Below, one piece after another: positions 32,139-40,897 of a DNA stretch of 64,000 bases (the first letter of the stretch is position 1; every line of letters starts with the position of its first letter). Below the pieces are notes generated by a model that searched no databases, had not been told where the DNA came from, and saw only the letters and a program-made list of their open reading frames with translations. Origin of the DNA: Bradyrhizobium sp. U87765 SZCCT0048 (GTDB taxonomy: Bacteria; Pseudomonadota; Alphaproteobacteria; Rhizobiales; Xanthobacteraceae); assembly GCF_018131225.1 (NCBI RefSeq), contig NZ_JAFCMM010000001.1:1674001-1738000 (forward strand), in the 5' to 3' direction. A program made the translations under genes and the position numbers.

Positions 32139-33089
32139 TCAGCGCGCCCCTGCCGCGCCGGCGGACGGCTGCCGCCAGGCAGGTGCTTCCTGGAGGATGA
32201 AGCGCGTCACCACCGCAATCTGCTCCTCCGCCATCAGCGGCGGAACGTGACCGCAATCGTCGAAGCTGAACACGCTGGCGCCGCGATTGCGCTTCTTCAT
32301 CTCCTGGGTGAGGGCGAACGACAGCAGGTCCGAGCGTGCGCCATGCAACACCAGCACCGGCACGGTGATCGCCTCCCAATAGGCCCACAGATTCAGCGGA
32401 TAGAACCACGGCGAGCGAAACCCCTTGGCGATCGCCGGGTCGCACAGCATGTCGTAACGCTGATGCTCCGCATTCCAGCGCACGCTGTGGCGAGCGAGAT
32501 GACGCCATTGCGCATCGCTGAGATCGCCATAGGGCGCGAGCACGGTGCGGATATAGGCGTCAGCTGCGTCGAGCGTCGGAAACGACGCCGGCATGCTGCC
32601 GATGTACTGCCCGATGCGCTTCAGTCCGCTGGCGGACACGAACGGGCCGATGTCGTTGATCACGAGATTGCGCACGATGCTGCCGGCAAACCCCGCCATG
32701 ATCATCCCGATCAGACCGCCGAGCGAGGTGCCGACCCAATCGACCTCGCGCACGCCGAGCCGCGCGATCACTGCGTTCATGTCGGCGCAGTATTGCGGCA
32801 ATGCGTAGTCATCGGGGTTGCGCAGTCGGCCGCTGCGTCCGCGTCCCGGCAGATCCGGGCAGATCACGCGCCGGCCGCGGGCGGCAAGGGCCGCAGCGAG
32901 AGGATCGAAATCGCGCCCCTGCCGCGTCAGACCATGAACACAGACGATGGGCCGGGGATCGTCGAGCGGCCCCCAATCGGTACAGGCGATCTCGTGAAAG
33001 CCAGCCGGCGACAGTCCCAGCACCATGCCGGCGCGGTCCGGCGCCGGCGCGGCATCTGCGCCCTCTGCGGCTTCATCCGCGTTCGTCAT
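32139..33089 (-). CDS. Alpha/beta-hydrolase
   Basis: A 316-residue alpha/beta-hydrolase. The oxyanion segment is VCVHGLTRQGRDFDPLA, the nucleophile Ser is in WVGTSLGGLIGM, an Asp lies near HGARSDLLSF and the His is in DDCGHVPPL. The ATG at 33089-33087 is 1 bp after the CoA-transferase stop, so translation is tightly coupled. As the last gene of the operon ADH-PhaE-PhaC-CoA-transferase it could act as polymer depolymerase, oligomer hydrolase or thioesterase. None of these is shown by sequence alone. The N-terminal 20 residues are Ala/Asp-rich and no signal peptide is seen, so a cytoplasmic location is likely. Confidence 0.88.
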   Translation of the reverse strand: MTNADEAAEGADAAPAPDRAGMVLGLSPAGFHEIACTDWGPLDDPRPIVCVHGLTRQGRDFDPLAAALAARGRRVICPDLPGRGRSGRLRNPDDYALPQYCADMNAVIARLGVREVDWVGTSLGGLIGMIMAGFAGSIVRNLVINDIGPFVSASGLKRIGQYIGSMPASFPTLDAADAYIRTVLAPYGDLSDAQWRHLARHSVRWNAEHQRYDMLCDPAIAKGFRSPWFYPLNLWAYWEAITVPVLVLHGARSDLLSFALTQEMKKRNRGASVFSFDDCGHVPPLMAEEQIAVVTRFILQEAPAWRQPSAGAAGAR

Positions 33090-33090
33090 C

Positions 33091-35067
33091 TCAATGTACC
33101 AGACCGACAGCCGCGGCCGCCGTCTCGCCGGGACGCCACGCCATGTCGGCGAAGCGCTGCGCCTCGACCTGGGTCTCGAAGATATGGGGCGCGACATGCC
33201 GGTCGGCGAGCGCCTCGCCGAGCTTGAGACGCATGAACGCACTGGTGGTGTAGCGCGAGGCCGAGGCGTAGTAGCGCTTCTCGAGGTAGGCGATCATCGA
33301 GAAATAGGCGTCGCCGACCATCGGATCGAGATGAAAGCCATCGTAGTTGGCGACCAGAGCCACCGGTTTGCCGGCGGCCTGGCAGACGCGCTCGACTTCG
33401 CGCCGCACGAGGTCGACATCCTCGACCGTCCGCACCTCGAACCCCTCGAAGTTGACAAACAGCGTATTGCGCGCCGCATCGTAGCTGAGACGATCGGCGA
33501 GGCTGCGGCCGAGCAGCGCATGGAGCAGCCCCATCGGGCCGTCGCGGAAAATGCGCCCGTCCATCGCCCGCACGTCGCGGATCAGCGGCGCGAATTCCAT
33601 GTGGGCGAGAATATCCCGCTCGATATCGATGCCCGGCGCCACCTCGATCAGCTCGACGCCGGCCGGCGTTCGCTGCAGCACGCAACGCTCGGTGACATAG
33701 TAGACGGGCTGACCGGTCTCCGCGGCATAGTCGCCGCTGAAGGTGACCTGCTCGACCTGCCTGATGAATTTCTTCGACGTGCCTTCGCGCAGGATGTGCA
33801 GCGCGCCATCCTCGATCGCGAGCTTGAGCCCGCCGCAGGTAAAGGTGCCGGCGAACACCAGCTTCTTGGCGCTCTGCGAGATGTTGATGAAACCGCCGGC
33901 GCCTGCGAGACGGTTGCCGAAACGGCTGACGTTGACATTGCCGGCCGCATCCGCCTGCGCCATGCCGAGGCAGGCGAGATCGAGGCCGCCGCCATCGTAG
34001 AAATCGAACTGCTGGTTCTGGTGAATGACGGCGTCGGGATTGAGCGCGGTGCCGAAATTGAGTCCGCCCTGCGGCATGCCGCCGATGATGCCGGGCTCGG
34101 CGGTCAGCGTCAGGTACTGCAGCATATGCTCCTCGGTCGCGACCGCGGCAACACTCTCGGGCATGCCGATGCCGAGATTGATCACACCGCCGGGCGGCAG
34201 CTCGAAGGCGCAGCGCCGCGCGATGACCTTGCGCTCGTCGAGGGCGAGCGGCTCGACACGGTCCATCGGCACCCGCTGACGGCCGGAAAAGGCATGGCTA
34301 TAGCCCGTACCGTAGGTCTGCACATGGTTTTCCGGCTCGGCGACGACGACGCAATCGACGAGGATGCCGGGGATCTGCACCTCGCGCGGATTGAGCGAGT
34401 GCGCGGCGGCGATGCGCTCGACCTGCACCACAACAAAGCCGCGAGAGTTCTTCGCCGCCATCGCCATCGCGAGATTGTCGAGGGTCAGCGCCTCGCGCTC
34501 CATGGTGATATTACCGGAAGGATCCGCCGTGGTGCCGCGCAGCAGCGCGACATGGATCGGGAACGACCTGTAGCGCAGCCACTCCTCGCCGCCGATGTCG
34601 ATGAGCTCGACGAGATCCTCGGTGGTCGCGGCATTGAGACGGCCGCCCTCGAGGCGCGGATCGACGAAGGTACGCAGGCCGACCTTGGAGATGGTGCCCG
34701 GACCACGCGCGGCAATGTTGCGATAGAGGTGGGAGATGCAGCCGAGCGGCAGGTTGTAGGCCTCGATGCGGTTCTTGAGCGCGAGTTCGCCGAGCCGTGG
34801 CACCAGCGCCCAGTGGCCGCCGATCACCCGCTTCAGCAGGCCGTCCTGGTCGAGACGGTTGAGGCCGCGCTCGCGGGAATCGCCGGGCGCAGCGGCGAAC
34901 ATCAGCGTCAGGTCCGATGGATGGCGCGTCTCGCGGTAACGCTTGGCCAGCGCGATCAGAAGTTCGTCCGGCGTGCCGACGCCGACAAAGCCTGATGTGC
35001 AGATGGTGTCGCGGTCGCGAATGATGGCGACGGCCTCGTCGGCGGAAACGATCTTGTTCTTCAGCAT
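33091..35067 (-). CDS. Propionate/4-hydroxybutyrate-type CoA-transferase
   Basis: A 658-residue single-chain family I CoA-transferase. The N-terminal half has SGFVGVGTPDELLIALA. The C-terminal half has GVINLGIGMPESV and the catalytic Glu in LTAEPGIIGGMPQGG (about residue 325). It should transfer CoA from acetyl-CoA or another donor to a short acid such as a hydroxy acid. The C-terminal roughly 120 residues (VNFEGFEVRTVEDVDLVRRE onward) extend beyond the classical roughly 520-residue enzymes. The ATG at 35067 is preferred over a GTG just before it. It lies 7 bp after phaC and 1 bp before the hydrolase gene. It probably supplies the hydroxyacyl-CoA to PhaEC. Confidence 0.88.
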   Translation of the reverse strand: MLKNKIVSADEAVAIIRDRDTICTSGFVGVGTPDELLIALAKRYRETRHPSDLTLMFAAAPGDSRERGLNRLDQDGLLKRVIGGHWALVPRLGELALKNRIEAYNLPLGCISHLYRNIAARGPGTISKVGLRTFVDPRLEGGRLNAATTEDLVELIDIGGEEWLRYRSFPIHVALLRGTTADPSGNITMEREALTLDNLAMAMAAKNSRGFVVVQVERIAAAHSLNPREVQIPGILVDCVVVAEPENHVQTYGTGYSHAFSGRQRVPMDRVEPLALDERKVIARRCAFELPPGGVINLGIGMPESVAAVATEEHMLQYLTLTAEPGIIGGMPQGGLNFGTALNPDAVIHQNQQFDFYDGGGLDLACLGMAQADAAGNVNVSRFGNRLAGAGGFINISQSAKKLVFAGTFTCGGLKLAIEDGALHILREGTSKKFIRQVEQVTFSGDYAAETGQPVYYVTERCVLQRTPAGVELIEVAPGIDIERDILAHMEFAPLIRDVRAMDGRIFRDGPMGLLHALLGRSLADRLSYDAARNTLFVNFEGFEVRTVEDVDLVRREVERVCQAAGKPVALVANYDGFHLDPMVGDAYFSMIAYLEKRYYASASRYTTSAFMRLKLGEALADRHVAPHIFETQVEAQRFADMAWRPGETAAAAVGLVH

Positions 35068-35074
35068 CACTGCC

Positions 35075-36172
35075 TCAATCCCGTGCAGCCAGCCATTGCG
35101 AGATATCCCGGCTCAGGACGCCCTGCGACTTGCTCGACACGAACAGGCCGACATGGCCGCCCGGCAGCGGAATTTCGGAATAGTCGGCATTGCCGACATG
35201 CCCGCGCAGCGCCTGCGAGCAGGTCGGCGGAATGATATGGTCGTTGAGCGCATAGACATTGAGGACCGGCGCCGCGATGGCGGAGAGGTCGACACGCCGG
35301 CCGGACAATTCGAACTCGCCCTTCACCAGCTTGTTGTCCTGGTAGAGGTCCTTCAGCCACTGCTTGGCGGCCTCGCCGGGATGCGCCGGCCGGTCGGCAA
35401 GCCACTTCTCCATGCGCAGGAAGTTCATCAGCTTGGCTTCGTCGTCGACCACGTCGAGCAGATCGACGTTGTACTTGGTCAGCGAGCGCATCGGCGTCAT
35501 CAGCGAAAACACCGAACTCATGAATTCGCCGGGCAAGCCGCCATAGGTATCGACGAGACGATCGATGTCGGCCCGGTCGAGGCTGCGGGTCCAGACGTTG
35601 AGAAAGCCGTGATGGGCGTCCGGATCATCACGGTCGGCATGGAAATCGATCGGCGTGATGGTGAGAACGAGGTTCTTGACCCGATCGGGATACAGCGCCG
35701 CATAGCAGGCGGTGAATACGCCTCCCTCGCAGATGCCGAGCAGCGTGACCTTGTCATGGCCGGTCTCGCGGCACACCCGTTCGACGGCGGCGTGAATATA
35801 GTCGTCGACATAATCGTCGATGGTCAGCCAGCGCTCGGTGCGGTTCGGCTGGCCCCAGTCGACCAGCCAGAGATCGAGCCCCTGCCCCAGCAGGCTGCGC
35901 ACCAGCGAGCGATCGGGCTGCAGGTCGGCCATGGTGTAGCGGCCGATCAGGCCGTAGGCGAGCAGCACCGGAGTTTCGACCTGGCGCGGCACGAGCGGCG
36001 CATAGCGATAGAGCTCGGTCTTGTCGCGCCGCATCACCAGTTGCTTCGGCGTGGCGCCGACATCGACATCCGCATCCTTGATGTCGGACAGCAGTTGCGT
36101 CGCCTTGAACATCTTCTCGGCGAATGCCGCCGCGTCGCGTGCGGCCCGCTCGCCCGGTCCCTGCCCGCTCAT
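35075..36172 (-). CDS. phaC: Class III polyhydroxyalkanoate synthase subunit PhaC
   Basis: A 365-residue PHA synthase of class III size. The catalytic triad is visible: Cys148 in the lipase-like box GICEGG, Asp311 in YALNDHIIPP and His340 in PGGHVG. These positions agree with class III enzymes (Cys near 149, Asp near 302, His near 331). The conserved LVDWGQPNRTERWLTIDDYV is also present. It polymerises hydroxyacyl-CoA into polyester granules together with PhaE, whose gene overlaps by 4 bp (ATGA). The box has Glu where Gln is common. Next to an Fe-alcohol dehydrogenase and a CoA-transferase, the monomer may not be 3-hydroxybutyrate. Confidence 0.92.
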   Translation of the reverse strand: MSGQGPGERAARDAAAFAEKMFKATQLLSDIKDADVDVGATPKQLVMRRDKTELYRYAPLVPRQVETPVLLAYGLIGRYTMADLQPDRSLVRSLLGQGLDLWLVDWGQPNRTERWLTIDDYVDDYIHAAVERVCRETGHDKVTLLGICEGGVFTACYAALYPDRVKNLVLTITPIDFHADRDDPDAHHGFLNVWTRSLDRADIDRLVDTYGGLPGEFMSSVFSLMTPMRSLTKYNVDLLDVVDDEAKLMNFLRMEKWLADRPAHPGEAAKQWLKDLYQDNKLVKGEFELSGRRVDLSAIAAPVLNVYALNDHIIPPTCSQALRGHVGNADYSEIPLPGGHVGLFVSSKSQGVLSRDISQWLAARD

Positions 36173-36831
36173 CGCTGCTTCTCCGTTGCACCGGCGTCGT
36201 CGCGCTGCCGCGCCAGGGCACGAACCTCGCGCCGCAGCTCGGTGAGCTGGCGGGTGACGTCGTCGAAATCACTCTGCGTCGGCAGGCCGAACAGCTTGGC
36301 GACGGTCTTGTTGATTTCGGTCTGGCGGCTGCGGAACTCGGTCGCCGCCTGCAGCAGGTCCTTCTGCACCGACAGGAATTCGTCGGAGCGCTGGTTGCGG
36401 ATCATCTCGTCGTTGGCGAGTGCGGTCCAGGCGCCGAGCCGGCCGCGCCAGCCGTCGTCGCCGGCATCCGGCTTCGCGGTGGCGGCGTACTGCTCCGCCG
36501 CGCGCTGCCAGGGGCGTGCCGCGATCAGGTTGTAGGCGGCGAGCTTGTGCTGCAGCTCGCTCCAGGCCGAGAACAGCAGCCACAGCTTGCGATCGAAATC
36601 GAGCATGTCGGCCAGCCGCGGTCCCTGCGCGAGGCGCTCGATGGCATCGCCGAGTTCATTGCCGCCGGCCCCGCCACGATGCTCGGCAGCGCGTGCCATG
36701 ATGAACGGCAGCATCGAGTTCGACCACGCCTCGCCGGCCTTCGTCGACACATCGGCCATCGAACGCCAGAGCGCGCTCCATTGCTGAACGCTCTGGCTGA
36801 AGGGATCTCCGCGGGCTGTATCGTCAGCCAT
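36169..36831 (-). CDS. phaE: Probable class III PHA synthase subunit PhaE (short form)
   Basis: A 220-residue, mostly helical protein starting near PFSQSVQQWSALWRSM and ending in a coiled-coil-like VTRQLTELRREVRALARQRD. Its position directly before phaC (4-bp overlap), and its N-terminal Trp-rich helix and C-terminal helix, match PhaE, the non-catalytic partner of class III PhaC. It is shorter than the classical roughly 350-residue PhaE. The ATG at 36831-36829 overlaps the dehydrogenase stop; a longer frame upstream lies inside that gene. Identification leans on context and weak similarity. Confidence 0.68.
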   Translation of the reverse strand: MADDTARGDPFSQSVQQWSALWRSMADVSTKAGEAWSNSMLPFIMARAAEHRGGAGGNELGDAIERLAQGPRLADMLDFDRKLWLLFSAWSELQHKLAAYNLIAARPWQRAAEQYAATAKPDAGDDGWRGRLGAWTALANDEMIRNQRSDEFLSVQKDLLQAATEFRSRQTEINKTVAKLFGLPTQSDFDDVTRQLTELRREVRALARQRDDAGATEKQR

Positions 36832-38014
36832 GGGTCGCGCGCAGCGCACGGTTGCTGCCCTCGAAAGCCGCACTGTAGATCGCATAGGCGTCGTCATAGG
36901 CAAGCGGTCTCGGATTGTTGACCAGCAGGCGGGTCTGCTTCATGGCATCCTCGGCAAGCTTCTTCAGGTCGTCACGGCCGATGCCGACGGCGGTCAGCGA
37001 CGCCGGAACCTCGCAGTCGCGGCAGATCGCGGCCACTTCGTCAATGAAAGCCCGTGCCCGTGCGGCCGGCGCCTCGGCAGGGAGGCCAGGCCGGACAATG
37101 CCGGCAAGCTCGGCATACAGCGCCTCCGCCGCCGGCAGGTTGAATTCCAGCACATGCGGCAGCACCAGCGCGTTCGACAGCCCGTGCGGAACATGGAAGA
37201 TGGCGCCGATCGGATAGGCCAGCGCATGGACTGCCGCGACCGGCGCATTGGCGAAGGCCATGCCGGCGAGCATCGAGCCCAGCAGCATCTGCGACCGCGC
37301 CTCGAGATCTTGGCCATCACGGCAGACGGTGCGGACATTGGCTGACAGCAGCGCCAGCGCTTGGCGCGCAAGCTGGTCCGACATCGGATTCTTGCGAACC
37401 TTGCTGGTATAGGCCTCGATGGCATGGACCATGGCGTCGATGCCGGTGGCGGCGGTGACATGGGCCGGCAGGCCGAGCGTCAGCTCGGGATCGAGCACCG
37501 CCCAGTCGGGAATGAGCTTCGGCGACACCACGCCCTTCTTCTCGGTGGTCGGCGTGGTGACGATGGCGATCGGCGTCACCTCCGAGCCGGTGCCGGCCGT
37601 GGTCGGCGCCAGGATAAGCGGCAACCGCTCGCCTTTCGCCAGACCGACGCCATAGATGTCCTCGAGTCGGTCCGGCGTCCGCGCGAGATAGGCGACGAGC
37701 TTGGCGGTATCGAGCGCACTGCCGCCGCCGATCGACAGCACAAGGTCGATCCCGCGCTCGCGGCACAGCGCGACCGCTGCTTCGACGACCTCCGATGGCG
37801 GATCGGCGACCACGTCATCGAACACGGTCAGCGTCACGCCATCGCCGACCAGCGCCGCTTCGACATCGCGCGTCAAGCCGGCCGCGCGCACCCCCTTGTC
37901 GGTGACCAGCATGACATGGCGTGCGCGGTAGTGGCCGACAAGGTCGGAGATCTTTCGTGCCGCGCGGGCCTCGAACAGGATATTGGCAGGGGCCTGGAAG
38001 GTGAATGGATTCAT
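36824..38014 (-). CDS. Iron-containing (group III) alcohol dehydrogenase
   Basis: A 396-residue Fe-ADH. The NAD motif is SIGGGSALDTAK (residues 95-106) and PTTAGTGSEVT is present. The metal ligands Asp193, His197, His263 and His277 are in place (GIDAMVHAIEAYTS, AAVHALAYP, FHVPHGLSNA). The family includes 4-hydroxybutyrate dehydrogenases, 1,3-propanediol and lactaldehyde/methanol-type enzymes. Its stop overlaps the phaE start, so it heads the tight phaE-phaC-CoA-transferase-hydrolase unit. Reduction of an aldehyde acid, for example succinate semialdehyde, to the hydroxy acid polymerised downstream is the attractive reading. The substrate is unproven. Confidence 0.9.
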   Translation of the reverse strand: MNPFTFQAPANILFEARAARKISDLVGHYRARHVMLVTDKGVRAAGLTRDVEAALVGDGVTLTVFDDVVADPPSEVVEAAVALCRERGIDLVLSIGGGSALDTAKLVAYLARTPDRLEDIYGVGLAKGERLPLILAPTTAGTGSEVTPIAIVTTPTTEKKGVVSPKLIPDWAVLDPELTLGLPAHVTAATGIDAMVHAIEAYTSKVRKNPMSDQLARQALALLSANVRTVCRDGQDLEARSQMLLGSMLAGMAFANAPVAAVHALAYPIGAIFHVPHGLSNALVLPHVLEFNLPAAEALYAELAGIVRPGLPAEAPAARARAFIDEVAAICRDCEVPASLTAVGIGRDDLKKLAEDAMKQTRLLVNNPRPLAYDDAYAIYSAAFEGSNRALRATHG

Positions 38015-38113
38015 CGTACGTATCCTGGGTCGAAATCCTGAGAACCAATCGGAGCCGTTCCGGCACGTTGCGCCAGCCCGGCAGACAAGGACGCGCCAGC
38101 GGAGAGCCCGCGG

Positions 38114-39763
38114 CTAGGCGGGATCCGCCGGAATGCGAGCGCGCAGTTCCTCGACCAGCACGCGCATGTTCTCGGAATAGTCGATCGGCGCCGCGATCAG
38201 ATGCACGCCACCACTCTTGAACGCCGCTTCCAGCGTCGGAATGAAGTCGTCGAGCTTCTCGACGCGGGCCCCACGGGCGCCATACGATTCCGCGTAACGC
38301 ACGAAATCCGGATTGCCGAAGGTCAGGCCGAAATCCGGAAAATCGTCGACCGCCTGCTTCCAGCGAATCATGCCATAGGCGCCGTCATCGAGGATCAGCA
38401 CCACCAGATTGAGCTTCAGCCGTACCGCGGTCTCCAGTTCCTGGCTGTTCATCATGAAACCGCCGTCACCGCACACCGCCATCACCCGGCGGTCCGGATA
38501 GAGCATCGCCGCCATCATCGCCGACGGCAGGCCGGCGCCCATGGTCGCGAGTGCATTGTCGAGCAGCAGGGTGTTGGCGACGAAGGTACGGTAATTGCGC
38601 GCGAACCAGATCTTGTACATGCCATTGTCGAGCGCGACGATGCCATCGCTCGGAATCACCTGGCGGACGTCGTGCACCAGCCGCTGCGGCGTCGGCGGCC
38701 AGCGGCTCTCGGTGGCGCGATCGGCGATGCGACTGAGGATGCCATCGCGCAGCGACAGCAGCGCCCCCGCACGCGGCAGCTTGCCTTCGAGGCGGTCGGC
38801 CAGCAGTTCGAGGCTCGGGCCGACGTCGCCGACCACCTCGGCATTGGGGAAATAGACCTGTTCGACGTTGGCCGGCGTGTAGCTGATATGGATCACCTGC
38901 GGCCCCTTCGGACCCATGATGAACGGCGGCTTCTCGATGGTGTCGTGGCCGATGGCGATGATCAGGTCGGCCTTGTCGACGGCCTCGTGCACGTAGTCGC
39001 GCTCGGACAGCGCGGCGGTGCCCATATAGAGGTTGGTGCCGCCGGGCACGGTCCCCTTGCCCATCTGCGTGGTGAAGAAGGGAATGCCGGTCCGGCGCAC
39101 GAACCCGGCGAGGCCGAAGGTCGAACGCGGCCGGCTGGCCGCCGCGCCCAGCATGATCAGCGGGCGCTCGGCACGCAGGATCATCTCGGCGGCACGGTCG
39201 AGCGCGGCGCGATGCGCGACCGGGATCTCGATCGGATGGATCGGCACCATCGGCACGTCCGCCACCTCCTCGCCGGCAATATCTTCCGGCAGTTCCAGAT
39301 GCACGGGGCCCGGCCGCTCCTCCATCGCAACCCGGAAGGCATCGCGCACCAGCGTCGGGATACTAACCGCACTGACGATCTGCCGTGACAACTTGGTCAA
39401 GGGCTTCATCGACGCGATCACATCGACGATCTGGAAGCGAGCCTGCCGGCTGCTCATGATGGCCTTCTGGCCGGTAATCATCACCATCGGCATGGCGCCG
39501 AGATGGGCGTAGGCCGCGCCGGTGGCAAAGTTCAGCGCCCCCGGACCGAGGGTCGAGATGCACACGCCCGGCCTGCCGGTGAGGCGGCCGTGGGTCGCGG
39601 CCATGAAGGCGGCGGCCTGCTCGTGCCGGGTCAGCACCAGCTCGATCTTCGAACCGCGCAGCGATTCGACGACATCGAGGTTTTCCTCACCGGGCACACC
39701 GAAGATGCGATCGACACCTTCATGCTCCAGCGCCCTTACCAGCAGGTCCGATCCCTTGGTCAT
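38114..39763 (-). CDS. Thiamine diphosphate enzyme, acetolactate synthase-like
   Basis: A 549-residue ThDP enzyme. The N-terminal pyrimidine domain has the catalytic Glu in LTRHEQAAAFMA. The C-terminal pyrophosphate domain has the GDG...N motif in VCGDGGFMMNSQELETA, followed by DDGAYGMIRWKQ. Overall it resembles catabolic acetolactate synthases. The FAD-linked middle domain is of normal size, and no regulatory small subunit is nearby. The same fold also serves 2-oxo acid decarboxylases and ligases. It lies between the isocitrate-dehydrogenase-like gene (55 bp upstream) and the Fe-ADH gene (99 bp downstream). This raises the idea that it decarboxylates 2-oxoglutarate; acetolactate formation from pyruvate is the family default. 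Confidence 0.85.
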   Translation of the reverse strand: MTKGSDLLVRALEHEGVDRIFGVPGEENLDVVESLRGSKIELVLTRHEQAAAFMAATHGRLTGRPGVCISTLGPGALNFATGAAYAHLGAMPMVMITGQKAIMSSRQARFQIVDVIASMKPLTKLSRQIVSAVSIPTLVRDAFRVAMEERPGPVHLELPEDIAGEEVADVPMVPIHPIEIPVAHRAALDRAAEMILRAERPLIMLGAAASRPRSTFGLAGFVRRTGIPFFTTQMGKGTVPGGTNLYMGTAALSERDYVHEAVDKADLIIAIGHDTIEKPPFIMGPKGPQVIHISYTPANVEQVYFPNAEVVGDVGPSLELLADRLEGKLPRAGALLSLRDGILSRIADRATESRWPPTPQRLVHDVRQVIPSDGIVALDNGMYKIWFARNYRTFVANTLLLDNALATMGAGLPSAMMAAMLYPDRRVMAVCGDGGFMMNSQELETAVRLKLNLVVLILDDGAYGMIRWKQAVDDFPDFGLTFGNPDFVRYAESYGARGARVEKLDDFIPTLEAAFKSGGVHLIAAPIDYSENMRVLVEELRARIPADPA

Positions 39764-39818
39764 GTCGACAGTCCTTCTTCTCGCAGGTCAGCAGACAGGG
39801 CAGCGTGTGCCCATCCAT

Positions 39819-40856
39819 TCAGGCGTTGGCGATCCGCCTGATGATCGCGGCGGCGAAATCCGTTGTCTTGGCGTGGCCGCCGAGGTCGGCGGTGCGTACG
39901 CCGTCGACCCGCAGCACCTGGTCGATCGCAACCTGGAGACGCTGCGCAAGATCGTCACGGCCGACATGCTTGAGCATCAGGCCGGCCGCCAGCAGCAGCG
40001 CCAGCGGGTTCGCAATACCCTTGCCGGCGATGTCAGGCGCCGAGCCGTGCACCGCCTCGAAGATCGCAGCCTTCTCGCCGATGTTCGCGCCCGGCGCCAT
40101 GCCGAGCCCGCCGACCAGCCCGGACAGCAGGTCCGAGAGAATATCGCCGAACAGATTGGTGGTGACGATGACATCGTACTGCCAGGGGTTCATCACCAGC
40201 TGCATGGCACAGGCATCGACGATACGATCGTCCATCGCGACGCGCCCCTCGTACTCCCGCGCCATGTCACGGCCGACCTCGAGGAAGATACCGGTGAGCG
40301 CCTTCAGCACGTTGGCCTTGTGCACCACCGTGACCTTCTTGCGGCCGTGGGCGAGCGCATACTCGAAGGCATAGCGGATGATGCGCTCGGCGCCCGCGCG
40401 GGTGTTGACGCCGGACGAGATCGCTACCGCATGCGGATCGTCGCCGATGGCGATGTAATGCTCGAACGCCACGTACAGGCCTTCGATGTTCTCCCGGATC
40501 AGGACGATGTCGATATCCTCATAGCGGCCGCCCGGCACCATGGTGCGCACGGGGCGCAGATTGGCATAGAGATGAAACTCCTCGCGCAGCCGGACATTGA
40601 CGGAGCGGAAGCCGCCGCCGACCGGGGTGGTCAGCGGCCCCTTCAACGCGAGGCGGGTGCGGCGAATGCTGTCCAGCAGTGCCTGCGGCAGCGGATCGCC
40701 GGCGCTGGCGATGCCGGCCATGCCGCCCTGCTGGACATCCCAGTCGAACGGCGCCCCCAGCACCTCGAGAATGCGGGTGACCGCATCCATGATTTCGGGG
40801 CCGATGCCATCGCCGGGAATCAAGGTGGCGGGGATCCGGCTCTGTGTCGCGCTCAT
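39819..40856 (-). CDS. NAD-dependent isocitrate dehydrogenase-like / beta-decarboxylating dehydrogenase
   Basis: A 345-residue member of the isocitrate/isopropylmalate dehydrogenase family. It has PATLIPGDGIGPEIM at the start and GGGFRSVNVRLREEFHLYAN with the S-x-N-x2-LR isocitrate-type motif. RENIEGLYVAFEH and TTNLFGDILSDLLSGLVGG follow. The SxNxxLR pattern favours isocitrate or a homologous tricarboxylate over isopropylmalate. The ATG at 40856-40854 is chosen; nine upstream codons are dispensable. Its place under a 2-hydroxycarboxylate transporter supports a role on citrate/isocitrate. Tartrate or malate decarboxylation is the alternative. Confidence 0.85.
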   Translation of the reverse strand: MSATQSRIPATLIPGDGIGPEIMDAVTRILEVLGAPFDWDVQQGGMAGIASAGDPLPQALLDSIRRTRLALKGPLTTPVGGGFRSVNVRLREEFHLYANLRPVRTMVPGGRYEDIDIVLIRENIEGLYVAFEHYIAIGDDPHAVAISSGVNTRAGAERIIRYAFEYALAHGRKKVTVVHKANVLKALTGIFLEVGRDMAREYEGRVAMDDRIVDACAMQLVMNPWQYDVIVTTNLFGDILSDLLSGLVGGLGMAPGANIGEKAAIFEAVHGSAPDIAGKGIANPLALLLAAGLMLKHVGRDDLAQRLQVAIDQVLRVDGVRTADLGGHAKTTDFAAAIIRRIANA

Positions 40857-40897
40857 GTGAAGCTCGCTGGATTCGAGGGGCAACCTACGGGGAACGA

